Below, piece after piece: positions 52,351 to 61,205 of a DNA stretch of 64,000 bases. The DNA lies in assembly GCF_003609635.1 (NCBI RefSeq), contig NZ_MCIA01000030.1:1-64000 (forward strand), written 5' to 3'. The stretch comes from Lacrimispora algidixylanolytica (GTDB lineage Bacteria; Bacillota; Clostridia; Lachnospirales; Lachnospiraceae). Below the pieces are notes generated by a model. The model saw only the letters and a list, made by a program, of their open reading frames with translations. It had not been told where the DNA came from and did no database searches. Within the stretch, counting starts at the first letter, position 1; each line of letters begins with the position of its first letter. The position numbers and the translations under genes are program-made.

Positions 52351-53516
52351 AATCCTTCTTCCTCCTTTGCTTCCTGAATGATTTTTTCCATAATATTTTG
52401 AGCTCTTTGTGTCATATCATCGTTTCTCACCACTTTGTAAAACTGAAAGAATGCTTCCATGGGATTTAAGACAGGAACTGGCTCTCCCTGGTCTAAAAGC
52501 ATATTCCTGGTTCTGTCATTGTCTACTCGAAGCTCTAACAGATGATCAAAAACTTCCTCCAAGCGCTCCCGAATTCGATAGGGCTCTTCCTCATCTGTCA
52601 AGGTCACACTGACAAAATCATGGCGAGTTTCTTCCGTCACTCTAGAAAGAATCTCAGACAAACTTCCTCGTTCACGTCTTACATCTTGAATGCCCAAAAG
52701 AGGAAGAAATGTAAGCTCTACGGCATCTCCTTTTGCATTTAAGGTCACATATGTAATGGATTTTTTATGATGCTCCTCACTCACGGAATACTTATATGGA
52801 GTTCCGCAGTAACGAATCGTATCCTTTAAAACCTTTTGAGGTCCATGAATATGGCCCAAGGCCGCATAATCAAAGGAAGAAAGCACAGAGGCATCCACTC
52901 GGTCTAACCCTCCTGACATAATGACTGCCTGCTCCGATTCACACGTTTCCGGGTCTTTTCCACCCCCTGCGTAAAACTGATGGGATAAGATGACGTTACG
53001 TTCACCTTCTTCTATAGTTTCCCTCTGGAGCACGGCTCTAACTGCCTCTTGGTATCCTTCGGGCTGGTGATCTATGAAGAGCTGCCGGACATATCCGGGC
53101 TTAAAAAAGGGCATAAGATAAAAATTCACAGGTCCCCACTCATCTTGTAACACTACTTTTTTTAAATATTCATCCTGACGCTTCGGCGGGAACACAGATA
53201 AATGAATGTGATGTTTTTCTAAGAAAGAACCGGCATAGGAAAGACGTTCTGGTGAATCGTGATTTCCTGCTATGATAAGTACGGTGATCTTTGGACTTAT
53301 CTCAGAAAGTTCACCAAGAAAATCGCCAAACATCGTATATGCCTCTCCAGATGGAACTGTTTTATCATAAATATCACCGCAGATTAAAACAGCATCTGGG
53401 TGCAGTGTTTTAGCGTATTCCACGATCTGCTTTAAAACTGCTTCCTGATTCTCCCTTAAACTTTGACCATTTAGTTGCTTTCCAATATGTAGATCTGACA
53501 AATGAAAAAACTTCAT
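52347..53516 (-). CDS. sbcD: Exonuclease SbcD
   Basis: A 389-residue Mre11-type phosphoesterase. Metal-binding motifs in order: HLSDLHIGK (residues 4-12), CGDIYD, AGNHDSPER, and GHIHGPQ near residue 225. It is the nuclease subunit of SbcCD. GGAAGG lies 4 bases before the ATG at 53516; the longer frame with an extra 29 residues has no ribosome site and would delay the first motif. Confidence 0.94.
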   Translation of the reverse strand: MKFFHLSDLHIGKQLNGQSLRENQEAVLKQIVEYAKTLHPDAVLICGDIYDKTVPSGEAYTMFGDFLGELSEISPKITVLIIAGNHDSPERLSYAGSFLEKHHIHLSVFPPKRQDEYLKKVVLQDEWGPVNFYLMPFFKPGYVRQLFIDHQPEGYQEAVRAVLQRETIEEGERNVILSHQFYAGGGKDPETCESEQAVIMSGGLDRVDASVLSSFDYAALGHIHGPQKVLKDTIRYCGTPYKYSVSEEHHKKSITYVTLNAKGDAVELTFLPLLGIQDVRRERGSLSEILSRVTEETRHDFVSVTLTDEEEPYRIRERLEEVFDHLLELRVDNDRTRNMLLDQGEPVPVLNPMEAFFQFYKVVRNDDMTQRAQNIMEKIIQEAKEEEGL

Positions 53517-53597
53517 AGTTCCTTCCTTTCTTTTTTTATCCATATTAGCATGGTTGTCTCCTATTTGAACAGGGACAATAAATAAAATATGTAAATG

Positions 53598-53642
53598 TTT
53601 CAATTAGTAGGAACAGATACTCTCTGCTCTTACTAATTGAAA
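53598..53642 (-). terminator. Terminator of the TRAP binding-protein gene
   Basis: TTTCAATTAGTA (from 53598) and TACTAATTGAAA (to 53642) form a 12-bp stem with an inner GAGCAGA/TCTGTTC pair, just after the stop codon. Confidence 0.7.
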
Positions 53643-53647
53643 TGGGA

Positions 53648-54745
53648 TTATTTCTGAATGTCAATGATTCTGTTCAGGTAGTCTTCCAGCCCGGGAGTAA
53701 AGCTAATCCTTACAATCTCTTCTAATTTACGTGCTTTTTCCATGTCTTCTGGTGATAAGCTGGTGACCGTCACCCCTTTTTGCTTTAATTCTTCATATAT
53801 TCTTGCTTCTTCCTGCTGTATGGTGGATCGGTTCCAGGCAGATGCCATTCGTCCCGCTTCTATAAGAATGCTTTTATCTTCTTCACTTAATTCATTCCAT
53901 TTCGCTTCTGACATCAAGACAATTCCTGGGCTAAAGACATGTTCGCTTATTAAATAGTAAGGAGCAACTTCATATAATTCATTGGACAAATAGCCTGTCA
54001 CGGGGTTTTCCCCTCCCTCAATAACACCATTTTTTAGTGCATCATAAACTTCTCCATAGGGCAGAGGAATCGGACGTGCCTGGAGTGCTGAAAAAGTGTC
54101 CATCATTAGAACGGATTCTGGTACACGAATCTTCATTCCTTTTATGTCTTTTAAATTGCGGATCTTCTTTGTTGAAAATATGTTTCGAGCTCCTTCATCG
54201 GTATAAAACAGTCCTACCATATTAGCACCTACTTCCGTGCCTTCTGATAAAAAAGCCTGTCCAAGCTCCTTATCCTCTAAGACCTTCCAAAGCCCTTCCC
54301 GATTTTCAAAAATATAAGGAAGGCCAAACAGGGTGAGCTTTTTAAATCCGTATCCAGTTAAAGCATTTGTATTTCCACGATACATATCAATATTTCTTCC
54401 ACCTCTTCGAAGATCCCTTAAAGAAGTTCTTTCATCTCCTAAAGCATGGTTTGGATATATTTCAATCTTTATTCTTCCATTTGATAATTCATCCACATAT
54501 TCTGCAAACTTATGTCCAGTCTGTGTAACAATGTTATCTTCCCCATTTACTTCTCCATAACGAAATACATATTCTGGTGTATTAGACGGAGTCGCTGCCT
54601 TACCAGTTGCCTGGGCCGCCTGAGCTTCGTCTGTTTCCTCAGATGCTTCTGCTGCTTTTGTACCGCTTGAACCAAAATTATAACTACAGCCTGTTAGACT
54701 TACTGTTATGGAAGTCACAAGCACTAAAATCAGCGAATGTTTCAT
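53648..54745 (-). CDS. TRAP transporter substrate-binding lipoprotein (DctP family), orphan
   Basis: A 365-residue lipoprotein. The lipobox SLTGC gives a Cys near residue 19, followed by an Ala/Glu-rich tether. The DctP domain includes GHKFAEYVDELSNGRIKIEIYPN, MKIRVPESVLMMDTFSALQARPIPLPYGEVYDALKNGVIEGGENP, and the Arg that salt-bridges carboxylate ligands (MKIRVP). The cargo is probably an organic acid. The membrane subunits (DctQ, DctM) are not next to it, so it is an orphan. AGGAGG lies 7 bases before the ATG and directly follows a small hairpin (CTGTAT/ATACAG). Confidence 0.88.
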   Translation of the reverse strand: MKHSLILVLVTSITVSLTGCSYNFGSSGTKAAEASEETDEAQAAQATGKAATPSNTPEYVFRYGEVNGEDNIVTQTGHKFAEYVDELSNGRIKIEIYPNHALGDERTSLRDLRRGGRNIDMYRGNTNALTGYGFKKLTLFGLPYIFENREGLWKVLEDKELGQAFLSEGTEVGANMVGLFYTDEGARNIFSTKKIRNLKDIKGMKIRVPESVLMMDTFSALQARPIPLPYGEVYDALKNGVIEGGENPVTGYLSNELYEVAPYYLISEHVFSPGIVLMSEAKWNELSEEDKSILIEAGRMASAWNRSTIQQEEARIYEELKQKGVTVTSLSPEDMEKARKLEEIVRISFTPGLEDYLNRIIDIQK

Positions 54746-54818
54746 GATCAATCCTCCTGTATGGTAATACAGGTAGTCTTTCCATGTATCCACTCATTTA
54801 TTTGTCTTTTCCATGATT

Positions 54819-56651
54819 TTATTCATTAAATACGGCTAGAAACCGACTTCCGTATTTATCTACTTTAAACTCACCAACACCGGAGACACTTAACATCGCT
54901 TCTTTTGTCTTTGGTTTTACCATAGCCATGTGGGTAAGAGTCTTATCAGAAAATACAATATACGGAGGAACTTTTTCTTCCTTGGCAATCAAAAGACGTA
55001 GGGTTCTCAGCTCTTCAAATACCACTTCATCTTCACTGGTAAGCTGAGCTGCTGCACTTGATTTTTTAATCTTTTTCGCAGATTTTTCTTTGGTTGATGA
55101 TTCTTGTTCCTTGGCCATCTTCATGGTTATAATCTGATTTTCTTCTAGTACACGTTTAGACTTTTCTGTTATCTTTACAATGGCGTACTCATCGTTAGTC
55201 ACTGCCAGGTAATCATTTAAAAACAAATAATTCATTACTTGTCGAAGCTTATATGTGGGCGTTTTAGAAAGGGTACTGTAATGAGGATTTTCATCCATAC
55301 GGTAATTTCTTATTTTAACCGTACTGGCGCCATGTACGGTATCCAGAATCACCGTTGTACCGTAGCGCTGTCTGCTTGTTCCTACACAACCAATGAGATG
55401 TTTTGAGATATCTGTCACATCCACTGTTTCAAACTGGGTAAGGCAATTGGAACAGTTCCCACAGTAATTATCTCCATATTCCCCAAAATATCGCAGTATG
55501 TAGTCTCTCAGGCATTCATTGGTGTAGGAGTAAAAGGTCATCTTTTTAAGTCTGTCCCGATCACGCTCTATCACAAGATTCTTGGTTAATGGGTCCAGTT
55601 CCTGGTTATCTTGATTGTTTTCAACAAACATCTGGTTGGTGACCACATCTTGACCACTGTATAAAAGAATACACTCTCCTGGTTCACCGTCTCTTGAACA
55701 ACGGCCGATTTCCTGATAATAGGATTCCACATTTTTAGGCATATTATAATGAATCACATATCTTACATTGGATTTATCTATCCCCATACCAAATGCATTG
55801 GTTGCTACCATGATTGTATTCTTATCATAAATAAAATCGTCTTGATTATTCCGACGCTCTGCATCGCTTAATCCTGCATGGTACCTGGTTACGGAAAATC
55901 CGTCTCCTTTTAGCCTGTCGCTGACCTCTTCTACCAACTTTCTGGTCAAGCAATATATGATTCCACACTGTTCTTTGTGGCATTCCACATAGTTTTTAAG
56001 TGTCCCGTACTTATCCTTGGGAGCTTGTACTCCCAGATAAAGATTTGGCCTGTCGTAGCCTGTTGAGACTATCACAGGTTCTTGAAGCATAAGAATGTCT
56101 ATGACGTCTTCACGTACTTCTTCCGTTGCCGTTGCCGTAAATGCGCTGATCACTGGCCTTTCTGGAAGCTTTTCTATAAAATCTACAATTTTTAAATAGC
56201 TTGGTCTAAAATCCTGTCCCCATTGAGAAACACAGTGTGCCTCATCCACCGCTATCATAGATATCTTGGTGTGAAGTGCGAAATCTAAAAATTCTTCTGT
56301 TGAAAGTCGTTCGGGTGCTACATATATAATGGGGTATCGCCCTTCCCGTGCATAGGCCAGGGCCTTATAATACTGACTGGCAGTCAGAGAACTGTTAAGA
56401 TATGCGGCATGGATTCCTGCCTGATTAAGTGTTGATACCTGATCTTTCATCAAAGATATCAAAGGAGATATGACCAGTGTGATTCCTTCCATCATAAGAG
56501 CTGGAATTTGAAAGCAGAGGGATTTACCGGAACCGGTAGGCATGATACCAAGGGCATCTCTTCCCTTAAGAATCCCATCCATCAGAGGCTCCTGACCCTC
56601 CCTAAAGCTGTCATAGCCAAAATAATGCTTTAATACCTGATATTTATCCAT
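54819..56651 (-). CDS. recQ: ATP-dependent DNA helicase RecQ
   Basis: A 610-residue helicase. Walker A is MPTGSGKSLCFQIPAL near residue 37, the DEAH box VDEAHCVSQWGQDFRP, and motif VI YYQEIGRCSRDGEP. A four-Cys zinc site follows (CLRDYILRYFGEYGDNYCGNCSNCL), then a winged helix and a C-terminal HRDC domain (RLLIAKEEKVPPYIVFSDKTLTHMA). An AAGGAG site is 15 bases from the ATG, which is long. It is monocistronic. Confidence 0.95.
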   Translation of the reverse strand: MDKYQVLKHYFGYDSFREGQEPLMDGILKGRDALGIMPTGSGKSLCFQIPALMMEGITLVISPLISLMKDQVSTLNQAGIHAAYLNSSLTASQYYKALAYAREGRYPIIYVAPERLSTEEFLDFALHTKISMIAVDEAHCVSQWGQDFRPSYLKIVDFIEKLPERPVISAFTATATEEVREDVIDILMLQEPVIVSTGYDRPNLYLGVQAPKDKYGTLKNYVECHKEQCGIIYCLTRKLVEEVSDRLKGDGFSVTRYHAGLSDAERRNNQDDFIYDKNTIMVATNAFGMGIDKSNVRYVIHYNMPKNVESYYQEIGRCSRDGEPGECILLYSGQDVVTNQMFVENNQDNQELDPLTKNLVIERDRDRLKKMTFYSYTNECLRDYILRYFGEYGDNYCGNCSNCLTQFETVDVTDISKHLIGCVGTSRQRYGTTVILDTVHGASTVKIRNYRMDENPHYSTLSKTPTYKLRQVMNYLFLNDYLAVTNDEYAIVKITEKSKRVLEENQIITMKMAKEQESSTKEKSAKKIKKSSAAAQLTSEDEVVFEELRTLRLLIAKEEKVPPYIVFSDKTLTHMAMVKPKTKEAMLSVSGVGEFKVDKYGSRFLAVFNE

Positions 56652-57207
56652 ATTAAGTTGTTTTTGCTCCTTATCATTTGCTGGTTCTATTATAGCATCT
56701 AGTAATGGGTTTTTCTAGTGAACTTAGTGAGGGGATTTATAAAAATATTATTAAAGCAGTGTGAGAATTACAGGTATGGGAAGGAGAATGGTTGGTGATT
56801 CACAATTTAATTAAATACTAAACGAGACAATAACTAATATAGTTAATAATTCCATCTATTACTCTCACATAATCTTTGGTATAAGATTATGTAATTTTAC
56901 AAACTTGTGTAATAAAAATATATATTACTTTTAAATACTTTTAAAGCAAAAAACATATGGTATTTTCATTCGTTATCTACTACAATAGGTCAGTAGGAAA
57001 TCTTTTGTGGGAATGATTTTTTCTAGTATACCAGATTTATAGATCTTTTATCAAAAATTTTAATTAATTAAAATACTATTGGTTTATTAGCTAGCTGAGA
57101 GGGTTTTATCGTTGGCCGATTTTAAGCAGTGATTGAGTAAACACTCTATTTGATAGAGTTTGAAATGAATGATATACAATACACCTGAATTGGAAAGGAT
57201 TGATTTG
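56652..57207. other. 555-base AT-rich intergenic region
   Basis: Between the divergent recQ and CPBP genes. No open frame with a ribosome site, tRNA or strong hairpin is visible. The only clear structure is the palindrome at 57143-57159 near the CPBP gene. Confidence 0.6.
57143..57159 (+). promoter_or_regulatory. Palindrome upstream of CPBP protease gene
   Basis: ACTCTAT-TTG-ATAGAGT, a perfect 7-bp inverted repeat flanked by AAAC and TTTG, 48 bases before the start codon. It is a likely repressor site or the start of the transcript. Confidence 0.45.
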
Positions 57208-58005
57208 ATGATGAAAAAATACATAGTTACAGTAATTGGTATCTCTTGGCTCGTAACAGGAATAGTCTTTTTAAATCCGGAAACTGCTTTAAATAATTTT
57301 TCTGTTATAATGCTTATTCCGCTTATAATTACTATGATATTTAATAAAGCAGATAATAAAAAATCAAGGAATGATATAAGTATACTAAAAAGGCCATTTA
57401 ATTTGAAAGCAATGGTGTTTAGCTGCCTTTATCCAATCTTTTTTATTTTAACGTGTGGCTTTCTTGCTGTGCTATTCACACAGGGAGTGATCCATTTACC
57501 CGCGAAACCAGTTACCTGGATTGTAACTATACTAGTTACCATTTTTATTGGACTGTTTTCAGCATTAGGGGAAGAATATGGCTGGCGAGGATATTTGTTG
57601 CCAAACCTTACGAAACAATATGGGAAAAAGAAAGCAGTTGTCATTACAGGATTGGTATGGGCTCTTTACCACATACCTACTGTATATCTTGTAGCAAGGT
57701 TAACCGGGCTGGGTAATCCGCTCCTCGTCTGCGTGGTTCAGGCTGGCGTTGTCTTTTTGTCCAATTTTGCATTTTCATACTGCTACTACTTATCAGGGAG
57801 TGTTATTCCAGTAATTATTTATCACTCTATATGGAATACCTTTAATACGGCTTTGTTAGGCAATCTTTATACTGGTAAGGCAGGGATTATAGATGGCAAT
57901 ATTTTTTTGATTAATGGAGAAGGGGTACTGGGGCTTTTACTGGCAATTGTGCCTTTGGTTTTCTTTTGGAGAAAATATGATAATGGAATGGAAAGAGAGA
58001 AATGA
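57208..58005 (+). CDS. CPBP-family intramembrane glutamic protease
   Basis: A 265-residue membrane protein with about eight hydrophobic segments. Motif 1 is GEEYGWRGYLLP (EExxxR), motif 2 ALYHIPTVYL and motif 3 YHSIWNTFNTALLG. This is the CAAX-protease/bacteriocin-processing (Abi) family. Possible roles are peptide maturation or immunity to a bacteriocin. The start ATG at 57208 is 9 bases from AAAGG; another ATG follows immediately. Codons are AT-rich compared with the preceding genes, as are those of the toxin locus to its right. Confidence 0.85.
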   Translation: MMKKYIVTVIGISWLVTGIVFLNPETALNNFSVIMLIPLIITMIFNKADNKKSRNDISILKRPFNLKAMVFSCLYPIFFILTCGFLAVLFTQGVIHLPAKPVTWIVTILVTIFIGLFSALGEEYGWRGYLLPNLTKQYGKKKAVVITGLVWALYHIPTVYLVARLTGLGNPLLVCVVQAGVVFLSNFAFSYCYYLSGSVIPVIIYHSIWNTFNTALLGNLYTGKAGIIDGNIFLINGEGVLGLLLAIVPLVFFWRKYDNGMEREK

Positions 58006-58394
58006 TCTACTGGAATTTACATGTTAAGCTTATCAAAACAAATAAAATCGAAGCGGGGAAGGACAAAAATCCAAACTCCTGAAAGCTCTAAAAGGAGCTG
58101 AATGTGTATGTATCCGCAAGAAGATATCATCACCGTCTTGTTTAACATAAATGATATAAAGCCAGACAATCAGAGGAATTACATTTGAAAGAAACGCCAT
58201 ATTTATCCGTCGTTTGTATCATAATTCAGTCACTATCTTCATTATACCCCGAATTTGCTACTTTTGATTTTGCTTGTGCAGCAACCAGCAATTTGACTGA
58301 ATAAAACTTTTTGCAACATCCTTTCTTTTATATGATCTGGCGGTCAAAAAGAGTAAAAATAACATCAACTCAATTAAAGCTCTGTTTGTTTTAG
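58006..58394. other. Intergenic region with short broken frames
   Basis: No intact gene. A 26-codon open frame at 58108-58188 (MYPQEDIITVLFNIND...) follows an AAAGGAG site and may be the start of a truncated gene. The sequence is AT-rich and leads into the decayed toxin remnants. Confidence 0.4.
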
Positions 58395-58463
58395 AAGATG
58401 ATTTATTTATCCGAATGGATTCTTAATGAAGTTAATTTATTTAAATATATTGACAAATTATAA
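58395..58463 (+). pseudogene. Remnant of a small-protein gene (second copy)
   Basis: LEDDLFIRMDS, a stop, then in another frame EVNLFKYIDKL and a stop. It matches the end of the fragment at 60982-61115 (LEETSIYQQGFMDG, VKLLKYIGKL). The bases after both stops are also alike, with a shared GGCATGA. It is therefore a decayed duplicate of the same gene end. Confidence 0.5.
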
Positions 58464-58467
58464 TTTC

Positions 58468-58657
58468 TTAAAATAATATAGGCATGACAATTATCTGTTT
58501 ATAACTAGAAATATTTTGTAATAATTCGGTAAATAATGAAACAATAATAGGGCAATTTAAAGCAACTGCATGACTATACTCAAAGCTATCATAGCCTGTT
58601 GTTTTATATATTCTATTATCATATAGTACAATATTATATTCTTGAAAACCATCCCCC
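58468..58657 (-). pseudogene. In-frame scar joining Rhs toxin 1 to its SUKH immunity protein
   Basis: On the minus strand an open frame reads GFQEYNIVLYDNRIYKTTGY and continues directly with SFEYSHAVALNCPIIVSLFTELL. The first part matches the start of toxin 1 (GYQEYDIVPYDNRKYKTTGYE). The second matches the last third of the SMI1/KNR4 immunity protein (SFEYSHAVAGNCPIIDLSFTELLNN). The junction lies in TATGA (58589-58593), which both parents contain. An eight-C run at 58653-58660 breaks the frame upstream. It is a deletion product, not a functional gene. Confidence 0.8.
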
Positions 58658-58793
58658 CCCGGACACTTAGTATATTCTTGCCCTTTAAATGCCCATAATT
58701 ATCTTCTCAGGTAATTATACAATTATAAGTAATCCTCTGCAGTAGTATTTTTTACTATGCAGAGGATTTCAAAGTATTTTACTTGACTGCTGA

Positions 58794-59021
58794 TCACTCG
58801 TATAGCCAAATTAAGCTAGTATCGTTAGGAAATGGTCGCAAATTTTCCAATTTATATCTTTGTACATAAAGTAACTCTTTTTTATACTTTTTTAAAATAT
58901 CAAGATTAAAATAAGGTATAATTTTAGCCGCTGAATATCTGGCATCGTTTGAATAGTCCTCACTTTCATCTAATAAAATACTTAATATTACTTTAAATAA
59001 GCTTTCATCTAAATTATTCAC
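58794..59021 (-). CDS. Small hypothetical protein of the Rhs locus
   Basis: A 75-residue acidic, helical protein (SEDYSNDARYSAAKIIPYFNLDILKKYKKELLYV). GGAGAG lies 6 bases before a GTG start at 59021. Its place among toxin and immunity genes and its size suggest an orphan immunity protein, or the tail of one, left after loss of its toxin. No family is recognised. Confidence 0.55.
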   Translation of the reverse strand: MNNLDESLFKVILSILLDESEDYSNDARYSAAKIIPYFNLDILKKYKKELLYVQRYKLENLRPFPNDTSLIWLYE

Positions 59022-59438
59022 CTTATTCTCTCCTATTCTAAATCTCTGTTAATAATCTTTGTACTTATAACATTACTATTAAATTCTTCTAAAGCGGTAT
59101 AATCCTTGACAAAACGCCTTCTTTTATAAATTAGCAGTTAAGAGGATTAAGGATGATATTGCTTGAATTGTAACTCAAGGAGTGGTAAAAAATTCACTGC
59201 CATTCACAGTTATGCTATTCTTAAATCATTTGTATTTAAATTCAAAAAAGAAAAGCATTAAGGCTAGGCAATTTTACTTGATGTGTTCATTCTGACACTT
59301 ATCAACATATTCCGTAAATAGTAAATCCCTATAAAAAATTATAACTTAAATGCACCACGATATCTAACATTATCGCAGTGCATTTAAGTATCTAGTCAAG
59401 AATTATACTATCTTCTCTTCTGGTACTTTTAATTCACC
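59022..59438. other. Gap between immunity-type genes
   Basis: AT-rich with no intact frame. It contains the terminator at 59344-59389. Short Lys-rich plus-strand frames near 59240 could be remnants of another gene. Confidence 0.5.
59344..59389 (-). terminator. Terminator downstream of second immunity gene
   Basis: ACTTAAATGCAC (59344-59355) pairs perfectly with GTGCATTTAAGT (59378-59389), with an inner CGATA/TATCG pair and a T run on the minus strand. Confidence 0.75.
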
Positions 59439-59948
59439 TTAACGTTCTACCATATTTTCTATATCTGATAAGTCATCATTGTCAAGTTCTCCTTCCATAT
59501 ATATTTTGTATTTTTCAATATATTCTTTTAACGCATGTTTAAACCCTAGCTTATATAATAAAAGCCATGAGTGATGAAATACTGCATTATCATCTCTATT
59601 ACGGTCTGTATAGAAATTGATTAATTCTATTATCTTGTCTTTCCACTTTTTTTTACTTAAATGATTCAAGGCAATTCCTGCCCACCCAGCGCACTCCTCA
59701 TGTCCAGTTATTGCGATTTCAACAACCTCTTCTAGAACTAATTCAATCGAATCTGTAAAGATATAACCCTCTCCCATCATTCGTACTACTGATAATTGAC
59801 TAAGTAAATCTGTCTCTTCTAATGCTTTTCTTAAATCATTTTTCTTTTTATTTTTCTCTACATTATTATTGTAATAGAAAGATGTACTTTCAAATTCTGC
59901 TTTTTTTTCTAAAAATTCTTTCCATTCTCGTGAATAATTCATTTCCAT
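59439..59948 (-). CDS. Putative immunity protein of displaced Rhs tip (toxin 2)
   Basis: A 169-residue, mostly helical, acidic protein. SIELVLEEVVEIAITGHEECAGWAGIALNHLSKKKWKDKIIELINFY has the look of HEAT-like helical repeats. GTGAGG lies 5 bases before the ATG at 59948, 10 bases after the stop of the toxin 2 frame, the usual place of a cognate immunity gene. The longer frame would overlap the toxin gene by 60 bases. No named immunity family is recognised. Confidence 0.7.
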   Translation of the reverse strand: MEMNYSREWKEFLEKKAEFESTSFYYNNNVEKNKKKNDLRKALEETDLLSQLSVVRMMGEGYIFTDSIELVLEEVVEIAITGHEECAGWAGIALNHLSKKKWKDKIIELINFYTDRNRDDNAVFHHSWLLLYKLGFKHALKEYIEKYKIYMEGELDNDDLSDIENMVER

Positions 59949-59958
59949 ATTTACCTCA

Positions 59959-60906
59959 CTATCTCTTCTTTTCTCCTTTTTCCCATGGCATAGATTGGTA
60001 TAATCCATTAAATTCATCAACGGTTATATCTCTTGTAGGGTATATCGTAGAATGACCTATTGCATGTCCGCCCGGCACTTTATCTTTGCCATCATATACT
60101 ATTGATAAACCTTCTGGTAGTTTTGTTCCCTCTGGAACTTTATATATAGTACCTGTTAATGGTGTATCATATGGATCTGCACAAACTGATTTTCCTTTAG
60201 GTAATGGTGGAGATTGAGCATTAACCACATCACTCCCACTTTCTACTCCAAAATCTTTACCGGGTCTCGCATCGCCTGGCTTAGTTGCATTTCCAAATAC
60301 ATAGGTATCAGTTGGAACAGTATTATTATCGCCTGAATCCTTAGTGGTAGTCTTATCATCATCTTTACAATTTTGAGAATTTTGAGTCTTTTTCATATAC
60401 CCACTAGGATCATAATAATTCACCGGATTATTTCCACAATAAGCATAAAGATTCAGCCCATCCCCCCGGTAAACATCCTCTTGGAAGAAACGCCCTACAA
60501 CCGGATTATAAAATCTAGCCCTCAGATAATACTGCCCTGTTTCCTGATCATATTGTTGACCTGTATACAGGATCCGATTCTTAATCTCTTCTGACTTTCT
60601 TCGTATAGCACCAAAGGCATCATATTCATAGAAGCTCTCAATTTCCCCACTAGCCCCTGTTACATACGAAGTACTGTTTTGTTCATCCAGATGGTATGTA
60701 TGCAGACCTGCTACATCATTTCTCTCAATTCCTGCAACGCCATACCCAAGAATATATCTAGTGCTTACAGACTCATCCTCATCTGTCTCGGCTTGCAACT
60801 CTCCATTATAATAAACGAAGCGAGACACATTCCCATTAACACTTGTCCCAGCTCTTAAAAACTCTCCATCATAAAAATTCTCTAAATGGAACTCTTCTCC
60901 CATCAC
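59959..60906 (-). CDS. Displaced Rhs C-terminal tip with toxin 2 (orphan cassette)
   Basis: A 315-codon frame. The first 165 residues are the end of an Rhs core, nearly identical to the intact gene (FYDGEFLRAGTS, AGLHTYHLDEQNSTSYVTG, YYLRARFYNPVVGRFFQEDVYRGDGLNLYAYCGNNPVNYYDPSGY). A different C-terminal domain follows (GTIYKVPEGTKLPEGLSIVYDG, then GHAIGHSTIYPTRDITVDEFNGLYQSMPWE), presumably the toxin; its family is not recognised. The homology to the intact gene extends to about 60981, but a TAA in the Rhs frame and the lack of a start after the AAAGGAGG near 60950 make independent translation doubtful. It looks like a silent tip that could recombine onto the full Rhs gene. Confidence 0.75.
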   Translation of the reverse strand: MMGEEFHLENFYDGEFLRAGTSVNGNVSRFVYYNGELQAETDEDESVSTRYILGYGVAGIERNDVAGLHTYHLDEQNSTSYVTGASGEIESFYEYDAFGAIRRKSEEIKNRILYTGQQYDQETGQYYLRARFYNPVVGRFFQEDVYRGDGLNLYAYCGNNPVNYYDPSGYMKKTQNSQNCKDDDKTTTKDSGDNNTVPTDTYVFGNATKPGDARPGKDFGVESGSDVVNAQSPPLPKGKSVCADPYDTPLTGTIYKVPEGTKLPEGLSIVYDGKDKVPGGHAIGHSTIYPTRDITVDEFNGLYQSMPWEKGEKKR

Positions 60907-60981
60907 TTCCGTCTGCTGACCAAACGGATTATATCCATACCTCCTTTTATCTCCATCTCCCAGTTCTTACAGAAGATTTCC
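60339..60981 (-). repeat. Direct repeat, Rhs core copy B (0.64 kb)
   Basis: This copy matches 62073-62706 with only scattered substitutions and one 9-base difference near 60375. It spans the end of the Rhs core and the shared linker DDDKTTTK. The right edge is sharp: after AAGATTTCC the sequence turns into the small-protein fragment. Confidence 0.9.
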
Positions 60982-61115
60982 AAAGCAAAGAGAAGGAATT
61001 GCTTGGAAGTTACATTAATTTCCTAATAAGGCAATTTGCTTTGGAAGAAACTTCTATCTATCAACAAGGATTTATGGATGGTGTGAAGCTGTTAAAATAC
61101 ATTGGCAAATTATAA
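60982..61115 (+). pseudogene. 3' fragment of a small-protein gene, fused antisense to Rhs copy B
   Basis: The plus-strand frame encodes KEKELLGSYINFLIRQFALE, then EETSIYQQGFMDGVKLLKYIGKL and TAA. It resembles the end of a small helical clostridial protein (possibly DUF6809-like; not certain). Upstream the frame runs into antisense Rhs sequence, so the 5' part is lost. A second, more decayed copy lies at 58395-58463. Confidence 0.55.
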
Positions 61116-61205
61116 TTCTCCATAAATATTAAAATCGGCATGATGAATTATCTCTTTTCTAATCCTAATCACCATGCCGATATTTATTTAATTTATTAAA
61201 AGCAC

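Noticed and set aside
58108-58188. 26-residue plus-strand gene after AAAGGAG
   Set aside because: Too short and unrecognised, and it stands in a region of remnants. Mentioned as a possible truncated start only.
58653-58660. Eight-C run as a phase-variation tract
   Set aside because: It lies in a remnant without a promoter or intact frame on either side; a sequencing or decay artefact is more likely.
60843-61115. Plus-strand open frame of 90 codons taken as an intact gene
   Set aside because: Its first 45 codons are antisense to the Rhs repeat and no ribosome site precedes it. Only the last part (60982-61115) resembles coding sequence, so it is listed as a fragment.
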